From Nocardia jinanensis (GTDB taxonomy: Bacteria; Actinomycetota; Actinomycetes; Mycobacteriales; Mycobacteriaceae), in contig NZ_BMMH01000005.1 in NCBI RefSeq assembly GCF_014645735.1, positions 62,001 to 126,000 of the forward strand: DNA of 64,000 bases, given 5' to 3'. Position numbers and translations under genes: made by a program. Below the pieces are notes generated by a model that ran no database searches, was not told where the DNA came from, and saw nothing but the letters and a program-made list of their open reading frames with translations. Positions 8,938-17,187 of this stretch are shown piece after piece (position 1 is the first letter of the stretch; the number at the start of each line of letters is the position of its first letter).

Positions 8938-9378
8938 ACTCGGACCTCGGTTCTTCAGTGCGGGTGGGTGGTGTCGCGCCGCGAGAAGCCTCCGAATGCG
9001 TCGACGGTATCGCATACCGCAGGCCGAGCGGCTGCACGTCGCCGGTCCTCTCTCATGCGACGAGAAGTGTGAAATATATTGCGGCGCAGACTTTTATGGA
9101 CACAGTCCCACTGCGGCGGTTCGCCTCGGACCGCATAGAGCCATGTTCGTGCGAGTGGCCTGCGACACAAATAGGGTTTTCGCTGAATGAAAACATCGCT
9201 TCGATACGTGGTCTCTTTTCGCGAAATCATCATTCGATCCAATGCAATGGTTCTACCATCTTGAAGTGTCCCGCACGCCACCCCCGGGACTGATGCCGCC
9301 ACCGCGGCATCACCGCGACCTCGCGGTCATCGGCAACTCTTCTCTCATCCACCTTCAGCCCGAACGAGGTGTTGGCAT
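8938..9378. other. Divergent regulatory region between SDR and MHS transporter
   Basis: A 441-bp non-coding region, locally AT-richer around 9070-9110 and 9170-9260, with the third copy of the GntR-type palindrome at 9248. I see no gene in it; the small open frames lack ribosome-binding sites. Confidence 0.5.
9248..9258. promoter_or_regulatory. Candidate GntR (FadR-type) operator, site 3
   Basis: TGGTTCTACCA, identical to the site at 4076. It lies 121 bp before the MHS transporter start and about 310 bp before the SDR-aldehyde dehydrogenase pair, so it could control both. Confidence 0.7.
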
Positions 9379-10764
9379 ATGTCATCCCCCACCGACCACC
9401 GTCCGCCCATCGATATCCGCACCGTGACCCGAGCCGGGGCAATCGGCAACTTCATCGAATACTTCGACAACGCTCTCTACGGCTTCTTCGCCGTGACCAT
9501 CGCCGCGCTGTTCTTCCCCGAGGCGGACCCGGTGGTCGGGCTACTGGCGACGTTCGCGCTGTTCGGAGTCTCGTTCGTCGTTCGACCGCTCGGCGCGATC
9601 GCCTTCGGGCATATCGGCGACCGGTGGGGGCGCAAGACCGTCCTGATCAGTTCCATCCTTCTGATGAGCATCGCGACCGCGACCATCGGCCTGCTACCGA
9701 CCTACTCGGCGGTGGGAATTCTCGCGCCGGTGCTACTCCTGCTGTGCCGTCTCCTGCAGGGATTTTCCACCGGAGGCGAGTCGACCACCGCCTTCGTACT
9801 CGTCGTGGAGCACTCCGCCGTCGCCACCCGCGCCCGCAGCACGGCGCCACTGATCTCCTCCACCATCGGTGCCAGTGTGGCCGCATCCCTCACCGCGATG
9901 CTCATCAGCGCACTGGTATCGACCGAACTCCTCGACAATTGGATGTGGCGAGTGCCGTTCCTCCTCGCGATCCCGCTCGGCGTCGTGGGACTCGTCCTGC
10001 GGATGAAAGTCGACGACGCAGACGTATACAAGGCCGCTGCCGAAGTTTCCTCGGTCGTCGGCAGCGACGAGAAGAACCAACGGCCCCCACTGGTGCAGGC
10101 GTTCCGGGTCGCCAAGAAGAAGATGCTGACCCTCTTCCTCTGGGTGGCTCTTAACGCCACCGCGGGCTACATCACCGTGGCCTATATGGCGACCAACTTG
10201 ATGCACTTCGAAGGCCACAGCAAGACCAGCGCGTTCGCCATCATCGTCATCGCCCTCGGTTTCGCCTGCGTGGCCATGTTCCCGATCGGCCGGTTCGCCG
10301 ACCGGATCAGCAGGAAACATTTCGCGATGATCGTCGCCGCCGGGCTTCTGATATGGAGCTACCCGGCCTTCGCCATGGCAGGACACGGGTTCGTCGTAGC
10401 GACCATCGGCCTGGCGGTATTCGCCACGCTGCAGTTCTCGACGATGATCACCTCGGGCCTCGCCGTCGTCGAACTCTTTCCCGTCGACATTCGGGCCAGT
10501 GCGAGCGCCCTGCCCTATGCCCTCGCCTTCGCGATCTTCGGCGGCACGGCTCCGTTCATCGCCACATCACTGGCCTCCGAATTCTCCCCCACAACACCGG
10601 CCTTCTATGTGATGGCCTGCGCGGTCGGCGGATTCTTCGTCGGATGGCTCGGCCTTCCGAACGCCCGGGAGATGGCCGTATTGTCCGAGGACCCCGATAC
10701 CGCTCTCGATGTGACACCGCTGCGGGAAAGCCGATCCACGGCGCGTTCGACGAGTGAGAGCTGA
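9379..10764 (+). CDS. MHS-family (metabolite:H+ symporter) MFS transporter
   Basis: A 461-residue inner-membrane protein with about 12 hydrophobic segments. GAGGTG precedes the ATG. The N-terminus (GNFIEYFDNALYGFFAV) is typical of the MHS branch of the major facilitator superfamily, which carries citrate, alpha-ketoglutarate, shikimate, proline/betaine and related acids. The conserved loop between helices 2 and 3 is GHIGDRWGRKTVL, and LLQGFSTGGES marks helix 4-5. It reads away from the SDR/aldehyde dehydrogenase pair and has the GntR operator in its promoter region, so it is probably the uptake system for the acid degraded by this block. The substrate cannot be told from the sequence. Confidence 0.9.
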   Translation: MSSPTDHRPPIDIRTVTRAGAIGNFIEYFDNALYGFFAVTIAALFFPEADPVVGLLATFALFGVSFVVRPLGAIAFGHIGDRWGRKTVLISSILLMSIATATIGLLPTYSAVGILAPVLLLLCRLLQGFSTGGESTTAFVLVVEHSAVATRARSTAPLISSTIGASVAASLTAMLISALVSTELLDNWMWRVPFLLAIPLGVVGLVLRMKVDDADVYKAAAEVSSVVGSDEKNQRPPLVQAFRVAKKKMLTLFLWVALNATAGYITVAYMATNLMHFEGHSKTSAFAIIVIALGFACVAMFPIGRFADRISRKHFAMIVAAGLLIWSYPAFAMAGHGFVVATIGLAVFATLQFSTMITSGLAVVELFPVDIRASASALPYALAFAIFGGTAPFIATSLASEFSPTTPAFYVMACAVGGFFVGWLGLPNAREMAVLSEDPDTALDVTPLRESRSTARSTSES

Positions 10765-11008
10765 TAGGAACCGCAGGATCGCTCGTTCGGCATACGAGCA
10801 CGGAGCAGCCGAGGTGGGATCGTGCGCCGAGAACCGACAGCGGGTCTCTGACCCACAAGTCCGGTCGGCGGGCCCATGTGAACGGCGAACACGGTCAGCG
10901 GGTGGTTCCGATCGTGGCCGGCACCGGTCCGCATCGACCACATGAGTCCTTCGGAGCGCTGGCCGAAAGATCGAGCACCGACATGAAATCGAAGAAAGCG
11001 AGTCAGCC

Positions 11009-11764
11009 ATGCAGCTCGAAGGCAAACGGATCGTCGTCACCGGCAGCGCACAGGGCATGGGCGCCACATGCGTCCGTGCCTACGTCCGGGAGGGCGCGAC
11101 CGTCGCCGCGATCGACGTCCGAGACGAACTCGGCCGGCAGACCACCTCCGAGGCCGCGGCCACCTCGACCGGACCGGGAAGCGCTGTCTACCTACACGCC
11201 GACGTCTCCGACCGCGCGCAGGTCGACGCCGCGTTCGACGACGCAGTCCACCACCTCGGCGGCCTCGACGTCCTGGTCAATGTGGCGGGTGTGCAACGCG
11301 CCCGGCCCGCAGCACAGTTCACCGACGACGACCTCGACTTCCTCCTCGGGATCAATCTCCGAGGAACCATCCTGACAAACCAGGCAGCCTTCCCCACGAT
11401 GCGCGACGCTCGGACCGGAACGATCCTCAACTTCGGATCCGACGCCGGCCTCACCGCCATGCCCGGACTGGCCGCCTACTCGGCCACCAAAGGTGGGGTC
11501 ATGGCCTGGACGCGCACCATCGCAGGCGAATGGGGCGCACACGGAATCCGGGCGAACTCCGTAATTCCTGCCATCCAGACGCCGATGACCACATCAGGTG
11601 CCACCGAACGAAGCGATATCTACTCCAGCGTCCCCCTCGGCGGCGCACTCGGCGACCCCGAACGTGACTTCGCCCCGGTCATGATCTTCCTGGCAAGCGA
11701 CGGAGCACGCTTCATCACCGGTCAAGCCATCGCCGTCAACGGTGGACTCGGCATGGTCCGATAA
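11009..11764 (+). CDS. SDR family oxidoreductase
   Basis: A 251-residue classical SDR: TGSAQGMG (11-18), VNVAG in place of NNAG (90-94), catalytic Ser144, Tyr157 and Lys161 (GLAAYSATK), and the C-terminal FITGQAIAVNGG. The ribosome-binding site is weak (AGAAAGCGA). It lies 244 bp after the MHS transporter on the same strand, so it could be transcribed with it or on its own; the gap shows no palindrome matching the GntR sites. It is probably a further alcohol/ketone oxidoreductase of the same catabolic block, but the substrate is unknown. After this gene the region becomes pseudogene-rich. Confidence 0.86.
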   Translation: MQLEGKRIVVTGSAQGMGATCVRAYVREGATVAAIDVRDELGRQTTSEAAATSTGPGSAVYLHADVSDRAQVDAAFDDAVHHLGGLDVLVNVAGVQRARPAAQFTDDDLDFLLGINLRGTILTNQAAFPTMRDARTGTILNFGSDAGLTAMPGLAAYSATKGGVMAWTRTIAGEWGAHGIRANSVIPAIQTPMTTSGATERSDIYSSVPLGGALGDPERDFAPVMIFLASDGARFITGQAIAVNGGLGMVR

Positions 11765-12251
11765 CCGATACCGGCGCCTCGACGCCGCCATCCGCAACAC
11801 CCCGAGCAGCACGGTGATCACCGAGAACTGTGCCCATCGTGGTGACGGTAGAGCAGCGACCCGCCACCCGGAATCATGCGTAGCGGGTGAAGACCGGTGT
11901 CGCCGCCCGATCGTCACCTAGCGCTGCGGGCACGATTACCTTAGACCTGTCGCAAAAACGATCCCTGGGCTCAACCGGTCAGTGCATCGCCGCGTGGAGG
12001 ATGCTGTCGGCGTGGAGGGTTCGGTGCGGGACTACGGGGTGGAGGTCAGACCCGAAATCGGGCAAGCGGTTTCGGTAGTGGACAAGCTGGACGTGCAGGC
12101 GTGCGCCGAGGACACCGCGCACGAGACCGCCGAAGTCGTGCAGAGTGAGGCGGCCGACTGCCGAGCATCGGGCCGAGCACGCGGCCCAGGAATGCTTCGC
12201 CGTGGGCGCGCTGTGCATTGGGCTGAGGACGACACGCTCCGGAGTCCGGCC
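11765..12251. other. Intergenic, no intact gene
   Basis: Nearly 490 bp with overlapping open frames on both strands but no ribosome-binding sites or family motifs. The 5' half of the AraC relic that follows may once have extended into it, but I cannot identify it. Confidence 0.35.
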
Positions 12252-12556
12252 GAGTTGCCTCCACGGCAGCGCGAGCAGCTCGGCCGACCCATGCTCCTGC
12301 AACCGCTTCCGCCTGTCGTGCACGTCCGGGCCGCGAACACCGCTGTTCCCCTGCGCGCCCGGCTCGACCAGCTGCTCGTCGAGGCGTCCGGTCACCGCAT
12401 CGGCTCGGCTTCCGCGGTCCGCCAGTGAGCGGGACGAACACGTCGGCAGGTTGGCGTCCGATCTGGGCTACGCCTCGGAAGGCTCCTCGAGCTCCGCATT
12501 CGAACGCGAGGTCGGAGAACCACCACTGCGGTACCGGAAACGCGTTCGCGAGGGGT
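12252..12556 (+). pseudogene. AraC-family regulator relic (internal deletion and frameshift)
   Basis: Two pieces of one AraC-type regulator are visible in different frames. The first (to the stop at 12428) contains LLQPLPPVVHVRAANTAV, matching the end of the N-terminal sensing domain of cupin-type AraC regulators. The second (about 12428-12556) reads ASDLGYASEGSSSSAFERE followed by VGEPPLRYRKR, the second helix-turn-helix of the DNA-binding domain. The intervening first HTH, some 70-80 residues, is missing, and the frames do not match. The 3' end runs into the stop codon of the convergent SDR gene. This is a decayed regulator; it cannot make a functional protein as it stands. Such regulators often stand next to an SDR, so it may have controlled 12556-13302. 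Confidence 0.62.
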
Positions 12557-13302
12557 CACGCTGTGAATCCGCCGTCGATGTTCAGGCTGGAGCCGGTGAT
12601 ATAGGCGGCGTCGGGGCCGGCGAGATAGGAGGCGAAGGCGGCGATCTCGGCCGTGGTGCCGTATCGGTCCAGTGCCATGACGCCGAGCATGCTCGGCGCC
12701 GCGGGCCCGTCGGCCGGGTTGGCATCGGTGTCGGTCGGGCCGGGCTGGATGTTGTTGATGGTGATCCCGCGCGGTGCCAGTTCATGCGCGAGACCGCGGG
12801 TGAGGCTCGCCAGCGCGCCCTTCGTGAGGGCATAGACCGATTGGCCGGGGAACGGTGTGCGGTCGGCGTTGATACTGCCGATGTTGATGATCCGCCCGCC
12901 GTCGCCCATATATGCCAGGGACTCGCGAATGGCGACGATTACGGATCGGACGTTGATCGTCAGCATCGCGTCGATATCGCCCATCTTCAGGTCGACGAGT
13001 GGGGCGAAGGTGCCGACAGCGGCGTTGTTGACGAGGATGTCCAGACTGCCGAAGTGGTCGACGGTCTGCGCGACGGCGGCCTCGACGTCCTGCTCGTGCA
13101 GGCTGTCGGCGTGGATCGGATGTGCGATGCCGCCCGCTGCGACGACCGCAGCCGCCACAGCCTGCGCACTCTCACCGGAGCGGGCATAAGTGAACGCCAC
13201 CCTCGCGCCGTCCGCGGCCAGCCGGGCGACGATACCGGCACCGACGCCCCTGGATCCGCCGGTTACCAGCGCGGTCTTGCCTTCGAGTGGTCGTGTGGTC
13301 AT
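12556..13302 (-). CDS. SDR family oxidoreductase (FabG-like)
   Basis: A 248-residue SDR with complete motifs: TGGSRGVG (14-21), VNNAA (91-95), Ser143, Tyr157 and Lys161 (YALTKGAL) and ITGSSLNIDGG near the C-terminus. The arrangement resembles FabG-type ketoacyl/xenobiotic ketone reductases. It is divergent from a TetR regulator whose start lies 106 bp away, and the intergenic palindromes suggest that this regulator controls it. This regulator-SDR pairing is common in actinobacteria for stress- or substrate-induced reductases; no substrate can be assigned. Confidence 0.88.
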   Translation of the reverse strand: MTTRPLEGKTALVTGGSRGVGAGIVARLAADGARVAFTYARSGESAQAVAAAVVAAGGIAHPIHADSLHEQDVEAAVAQTVDHFGSLDILVNNAAVGTFAPLVDLKMGDIDAMLTINVRSVIVAIRESLAYMGDGGRIINIGSINADRTPFPGQSVYALTKGALASLTRGLAHELAPRGITINNIQPGPTDTDANPADGPAAPSMLGVMALDRYGTTAEIAAFASYLAGPDAAYITGSSLNIDGGFTA

Positions 13303-13322
13303 GTGTGGTGCCCTCTCGTCGA

Positions 13323-13392
13323 GTTATGGAATAGTCAATCAAATACATACGCATCCGGTCGGTTTGTCAAATTTGAACGATCACTCCATAAC
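13323..13392. promoter_or_regulatory. Divergent SDR/TetR operator region
   Basis: GTTATGGA at 13323-13330 is mirrored by TCCATAAC at 13385-13392, so each promoter carries one arm of an inverted repeat near its start codon. Between them lies a perfect 10-bp palindrome, TCAAATTTGA (13367-13376). Either could bind the adjacent TetR protein; the stretch is AT-rich compared with its surroundings, as expected for promoters. Confidence 0.52.
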
Positions 13393-13407
13393 CAGTAGGG
13401 TGGAATT

Positions 13408-14001
13408 ATGGCCAGGCCGAGGAAGTTCGACGAACAGACCGTCCTCACTGCCGCGCGAGATACGTTCTGGCGCTGCGGATACGAGGCGACGTCGGTCCAG
13501 GACCTCACCGCGGCGACAGGGGTGGGTACCCAGAGTCTTTACGGTGCGTTCGGCAGCAAACACGACCTGTTCCTGCGGATACTGGACGACTACTGCGCCT
13601 GCCAGTCCGCCGGGCTCGAGCGCGCTGCCACCGCGAATACGAGCCCGTGGCGCGGGGTCGCCTCGGCCGTCACCTTCGAGGACGGCGGCCGCTTGGACCT
13701 GCCACCGGAAGGCTGTCTGATGGCCAACAGCGCCGCGGCTCTGAGTACGCAGGACGAGGAGGTCCAGACCCGCGTGTCCCGGGTCTACGCCGAAACCCTC
13801 GTACTGTTCACCCGGCAGATCACCCGGGCTCAGGAGGTCGGCGAGATCGACGCCGATATCGATCCGGAGGCGACCGCTCGTGCCCTGATCGCCGTCATGC
13901 AGGGGATCGAGTTCCTGCACAAGTCGGGTATCGGCGAGCAGGAGCTGCAACTCGCCAAATCTGCCGCGCTCGAGATGATCGAACGCTCCGTCGGGCGCTG
14001 A
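13408..14001 (+). CDS. TetR-family transcriptional regulator
   Basis: A 197-residue TetR protein preceded by AGGGTGG. The N-terminal HTH is clear: FDEQTVLTAARDTFWRCGYE, then TSVQDLTAATGVGTQSLYGAFGSKHDLF (about residues 7-53). The C-terminal part, with GCLMANSAAAL and ARALIAVMQGIEFLHKSG, resembles TetR_C domains of regulators that control reductases for electrophilic or xenobiotic compounds (YxaF/AcuR-like). It is divergent from the SDR at 12556 and probably represses it and itself. A cysteine at the WRCGYE position and in CLMANS could be ligand-sensing, but that is speculation. Confidence 0.9.
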   Translation: MARPRKFDEQTVLTAARDTFWRCGYEATSVQDLTAATGVGTQSLYGAFGSKHDLFLRILDDYCACQSAGLERAATANTSPWRGVASAVTFEDGGRLDLPPEGCLMANSAAALSTQDEEVQTRVSRVYAETLVLFTRQITRAQEVGEIDADIDPEATARALIAVMQGIEFLHKSGIGEQELQLAKSAALEMIERSVGR

Positions 14002-14037
14002 TGCACTCATCGACCAGAGCTCGAGGTGGATCCACTC

Positions 14038-14433
14038 ATGGCAACGATCGGCATCATCGGTGCGGGCGAAGTCGGTAGCCAGATCGCCCGGGCGGCGATC
14101 GCGAATGGCTACGACGTCGTCATCGCCAACTCGCGAGGACCTGAGACGTTGAGGAACCTCATCGCCGAACTCGGCCCCTCGGCCCGTGCCGCGACCGCTA
14201 CCACCGCCGCGGCCGCGGCCGACTTCGCCGTCATAGCGGTTCCCCTCAAAGTCGTCAACGACATGCCGGCGGAGGAACTGGCGCAGTGGCCCCGGTCAGC
14301 CCGCATGGCATGCGCACGAACACCAGACCCGCGCCGAACTGATCACCAACCTCGCCCGTGCGCAACGGATCGTCATGGCATAGCACCGAGAGCCTTGCTG
14401 TGCCTTCTTCCTTCGTGTCGCCGTGCGCTCTGA
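14038..14433 (+). pseudogene. F420-dependent NADP oxidoreductase-like relic
   Basis: GAGGTGG precedes the ATG at 14038. The first about 80 residues are a good Rossmann domain of the NADPH-dependent F420 reductase type: ATIGIIGAGEVGSQIARAA, VVIANSRGPETL, and DFAVIAVPLKVVNDMPAEEL. After about 14285 the family match ends abruptly and the frame runs through Arg/Pro-rich sequence to a stop at 14431-14433. In another frame the same stretch reads TRAELITNLARAQRIVMA followed by a stop, which looks like the tail of a different protein. The gene therefore appears truncated by a deletion that joined it to an unrelated fragment. It follows the TetR gene closely and may have been its target. Confidence 0.68.
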
Positions 14434-14744
14434 ACCCCACCCCAACTCCGGTGACAGGGACGCGCAGGGCCGGACCCGGCGAGGTAGTCCTCCCTACTTT
14501 CTCCGCCCGAACCGAACCAACTGCCGCCGGACGACTGCAGTTCGGCGGCGCGGGGCATGAGTTCGTGTCGTCGTGGCGCCGGAGGGGTCATCGCTGTAGG
14601 TCCGGGTTGCTCAGGGGACATTGAGCCACTATCTTAATACGACATCCGTCGCATTAGTGAGGTTGCCTGTGCTCTTCCGAAATGTTCGTCCGGCCACGCG
14701 GTCCCTGACGACCGCCTCGTCCTCGAATGCTTTGGAGTGCCCGC
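14434..14744. other. Intergenic, nothing recognised
   Basis: About 310 bp between two gene relics. Only short shadow frames are present; the last 100 bp are somewhat AT-richer and would have carried the promoter of the ABC-F relic. Confidence 0.35.
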
Positions 14745-15115
14745 ATGCCCACACAGATCACCGCGCTCGACATCAGCACATCCTTCCAACCGCGGGCTCG
14801 TCCTGTATTCGGTGACCTGCTCACTCATTACGGGCGAGCGCACCGGGACCATCGGCGAGAACGGATCCGTCGAAACCACCCTGCCGTGCCTGCTCGCCGG
14901 GCACGACAGCCCGTTCAGGCGCAGGTCGTCGACCAGGCGCTGACCGACTTATGCGCCGGTCCAGGCGCGGATGCGCCGCCTGGAGGCGTCGACGACCCGG
15001 GACGATCGCTCAGGCCCGGCCGGGTACGGCGATCCGCGGGCAGCCTTCGAGCAACGCGGCGGCTACGACACCCGCGCAGCGCCACGGATAGCGCCCTGCG
15101 TGCGGTACCGCGCAC
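14745..15115 (+). pseudogene. ABC-F ATPase relic (macrolide-resistance-type), frameshifted and truncated
   Basis: An ATG at 14745 with GGAG upstream opens MPTQITALDISTSFQPR, the usual start of actinobacterial ABC-F proteins. A frame change then gives SVTCSLITGERTGTIGENGS, in which the Walker A lysine is lost (GENGSVETT instead of GENGSGKTT), then LLAGHDSP. A further frame change gives MRRLEAS and GDPRAAFEQRGGYDTRA, the region after Walker A. The signature, Walker B and whole second domain are absent, and the sequence runs into the esterase-family gene. ABC-F proteins of this kind free the ribosome from antibiotics; this copy is dead. Confidence 0.7.
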
Positions 15116-15164
15116 TCCCACCTGCTATTCGTTCGTACTCCGACCACAGAATCGAGCCGTCCCC

Positions 15165-16445
15165 GTGCCTGCTCCGTCTCATCACAACTCCTTCGCCGAC
15201 TGGCTCGGGTCCCATGCCGTCGACCTCGCCCACCTCGACCCCGCGGCCCCGCTGGATGACCTGGAGCCACTGCGCGGCATCATCGGTGACGCGCGCGTCG
15301 TCGCGATCGGCGAGAACTCCCACTTCATCACCGAGTTCTCGCTCATGCGCCGGCGCATCCTGCGGTTCTTGGTCGAACGCTGCGGATTCACCGTCCTGGC
15401 CTACGAATACGGCTTCAGCGAAGGCTTCCCGCTGAACACCTGGGCCCAGGGGGAGGGTCCGGACGACGACCTGTCGGCGCATCTCGCCGGGTCGATTCCG
15501 GTGGGCGTCGATGAGCCAGTGCGATGGATGCGCCGGCACAACGCCACAGCCGAGACGCCGGTGCGGTTCGCCGGGATCGATATCCCCGCGGCCGGCGGGT
15601 CCTTGCTTCCCGCTCTGGTCCCGGTCGCCGACTATCTGAGTCACATCGACCCCGAGGTCCTCCCGGCGGTCCGAGAGGCCGTGCGGATCGCCGGGTCGTT
15701 CGCCGGTGCGGCCGCGGCCGCGGCCGCACCGGCCTGGACCCGCCTGGTGCCGGCCGAGCAGGATGCTCTCAGTGCGCTCCTGATCCGCCTGGTCATCCGG
15801 TTCCGTGCCCTCGCACCGTTGTACATCACCCGTGGCGATCAGCACAGTTATGACATCGCCCTGCGTCGACTCGAGGCCGCTTGCCACGCCGATTACGGTT
15901 TTCGTGCCATGGCCGGCCTGTACTCCGGCAGCGGCCTGACCGCAGACACTTCAGCGCGGGACGTCTACATGGCCGGATCGGTCGCGTGGCACCTGGAACG
16001 TTCCAGCCCCGGAACCCGCGTGGTGCTGGTGGCCCACAATGCGCACATCCAGAGGTCACCGGTCTTCTTCGACGGCCACCTCACGGGGCTGCCCATGGGC
16101 CGGTACCTGCACGACTCCCTGGGCGATGATTACGTCGCCCTCGCGCTGACCAGCATCACTGGGCACACCGCCGATATGCGCCCCGACGAGGACGCGCGTT
16201 TCGGCTTCGCCATCGAGGACACCGCACTGCAGCCGCCGGAGCCGGGCAGCATCGAGGCCGCCTTCGCCGATGCCGGCCTCGGGCTCAGCCTCGCCGATCT
16301 TCGCCGGGCCCGTACCCGAGCTTCCGGCGGTCCCGGCCCCGACCGCATCCGGATACAGAGCACCTATTTGCACACGTCCGTCGTCGAGGCGTTCGACGGT
16401 GTCCTCAACACTCCGACCTCCACCGTGGCCGATATCGAAAGTTGA
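15165..16445 (+). CDS. Erythromycin-esterase-family protein
   Basis: About 426 residues from a possible GTG at 15165; no good ribosome-binding site is visible, and the open frame continues upstream through the ABC-F relic, so the true start is uncertain. The family signature is intact: VAIGENSHFITEFSLMRRRI (His53 and Glu58) and LAYEYGFSEG (Glu81), with a later VLVAHNAHIQRS providing the second conserved histidine region. Ere enzymes hydrolyse the lactone of 14-membered macrolides; other members act on unknown substrates. The length fits the family (about 400-420). An alanine tract (GAAAAAAAP, near 15710-15730) interrupts the helical region. Placed after a dead ABC-F gene, it may be the remaining half of an old drug-resistance pair. 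Confidence 0.75.
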   Translation: MPAPSHHNSFADWLGSHAVDLAHLDPAAPLDDLEPLRGIIGDARVVAIGENSHFITEFSLMRRRILRFLVERCGFTVLAYEYGFSEGFPLNTWAQGEGPDDDLSAHLAGSIPVGVDEPVRWMRRHNATAETPVRFAGIDIPAAGGSLLPALVPVADYLSHIDPEVLPAVREAVRIAGSFAGAAAAAAAPAWTRLVPAEQDALSALLIRLVIRFRALAPLYITRGDQHSYDIALRRLEAACHADYGFRAMAGLYSGSGLTADTSARDVYMAGSVAWHLERSSPGTRVVLVAHNAHIQRSPVFFDGHLTGLPMGRYLHDSLGDDYVALALTSITGHTADMRPDEDARFGFAIEDTALQPPEPGSIEAAFADAGLGLSLADLRRARTRASGGPGPDRIRIQSTYLHTSVVEAFDGVLNTPTSTVADIES

Positions 16446-17143
16446 GGCGAATACGCTCGGCACTCACGAGTGGAGGCGTGGTCGCTGTGGTGATCGGCGC
16501 GGGCGCCGGCCATGTGTGTCGGTGTGGTTACCGCTGTCGGGAACCTCGTGGCGGGTGCGGTGGGCCGCGCGGAGTCCCGAGTCGGCATCGACGAACTCGA
16601 CGCCCGAGCCGAGTTTTGGGCCTCACCGGAATCGGTGCCGCCACCTCCTTCGTCGACCTCCTCACTTCGGCGCTTTCTTCGTGATCGTCCGCCGGGACCC
16701 GATTCTGGCTCCGTTTACTGCTGATGCGATTCGATCGCGATCTTCGCGTTCGGCAAGAAGATCGTTCCGCCGCTTGATCTGAAGAACCAGCGTTCACTAG
16801 GACTACGGCGACGAGAGCCATCTGACGGGGGTCGAGTTCAGTGGGCCTACCGGTTCGGTCACCTGGATCGATTCGACCATCGGGCTCAACGGCTGCACGG
16901 GTTACGCCCGGGCCGGGGCCTCGTGCGGGTCAAGGTGACCTCGATGGCGGTGTGGGGGGCAGCCTTTCAGCCTCGGCTGAACGCGTCACCTTCTTCATTC
17001 CAGGGAGCCGAGCGCCTCGGTGGTGCGGCGGGGCGGGCGGCGAACCCAGTGCTTTGCCGCACCACGGCTGCAGCCGGTCCGGCAGGGAGTCGCCGAGCCT
17101 CGGTGTTGCCCGTGGCACAACCCCCGAGATATTCTCAATCAGG
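16446..17143. other. Intergenic, no recognised gene
   Basis: About 700 bp with several short frames on the plus strand, none with a ribosome-binding site or a motif I know. Fragmentary peptide-like stretches in different frames (for example FAFGKKIVPPLDLKNQRS near 16745-16800) suggest another decayed gene, but I cannot name it. The end leads into the iron box. Confidence 0.35.
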
Positions 17144-17162
17144 TTAGCGCAGGCTAACCTAT
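17144..17162 (+). promoter_or_regulatory. IdeR/DtxR-type iron box
   Basis: TTAGCGCAGGCTAACCTAT matches 15 of 19 positions of the classical actinobacterial iron box TTAGGTTAGGCTAACCTAA; the right half is perfect. The wider sequence also forms AGGTTAGC/GCTAACCT arms. It ends 25 bp before the GTG of the ABC binding-protein gene, a position where iron-loaded IdeR would block transcription. No other copy was noticed in the window. Confidence 0.75.
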
Positions 17163-17187
17163 TTAATTGCGTGGATGAGGTCGAGTA

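Noticed and set aside
10880..10930. Possible fourth GntR half-site (GGTGGTTCCGATCG) before the SDR at 11009
   Set aside because: It has only one TGGT arm with no ACCA partner at 3-bp spacing, so it does not match the other three sites.
11982..12428. Possible intact 148-codon gene
   Set aside because: Only its last 60 residues resemble an AraC sensing domain; the rest has no family resemblance and there is no ribosome-binding site, so it is treated as part of a pseudogene.
15700..15735. GCGGCCGCGGCC repeat
   Set aside because: A short alanine-codon run inside the esterase-family gene, not a regulatory or CRISPR-type repeat.
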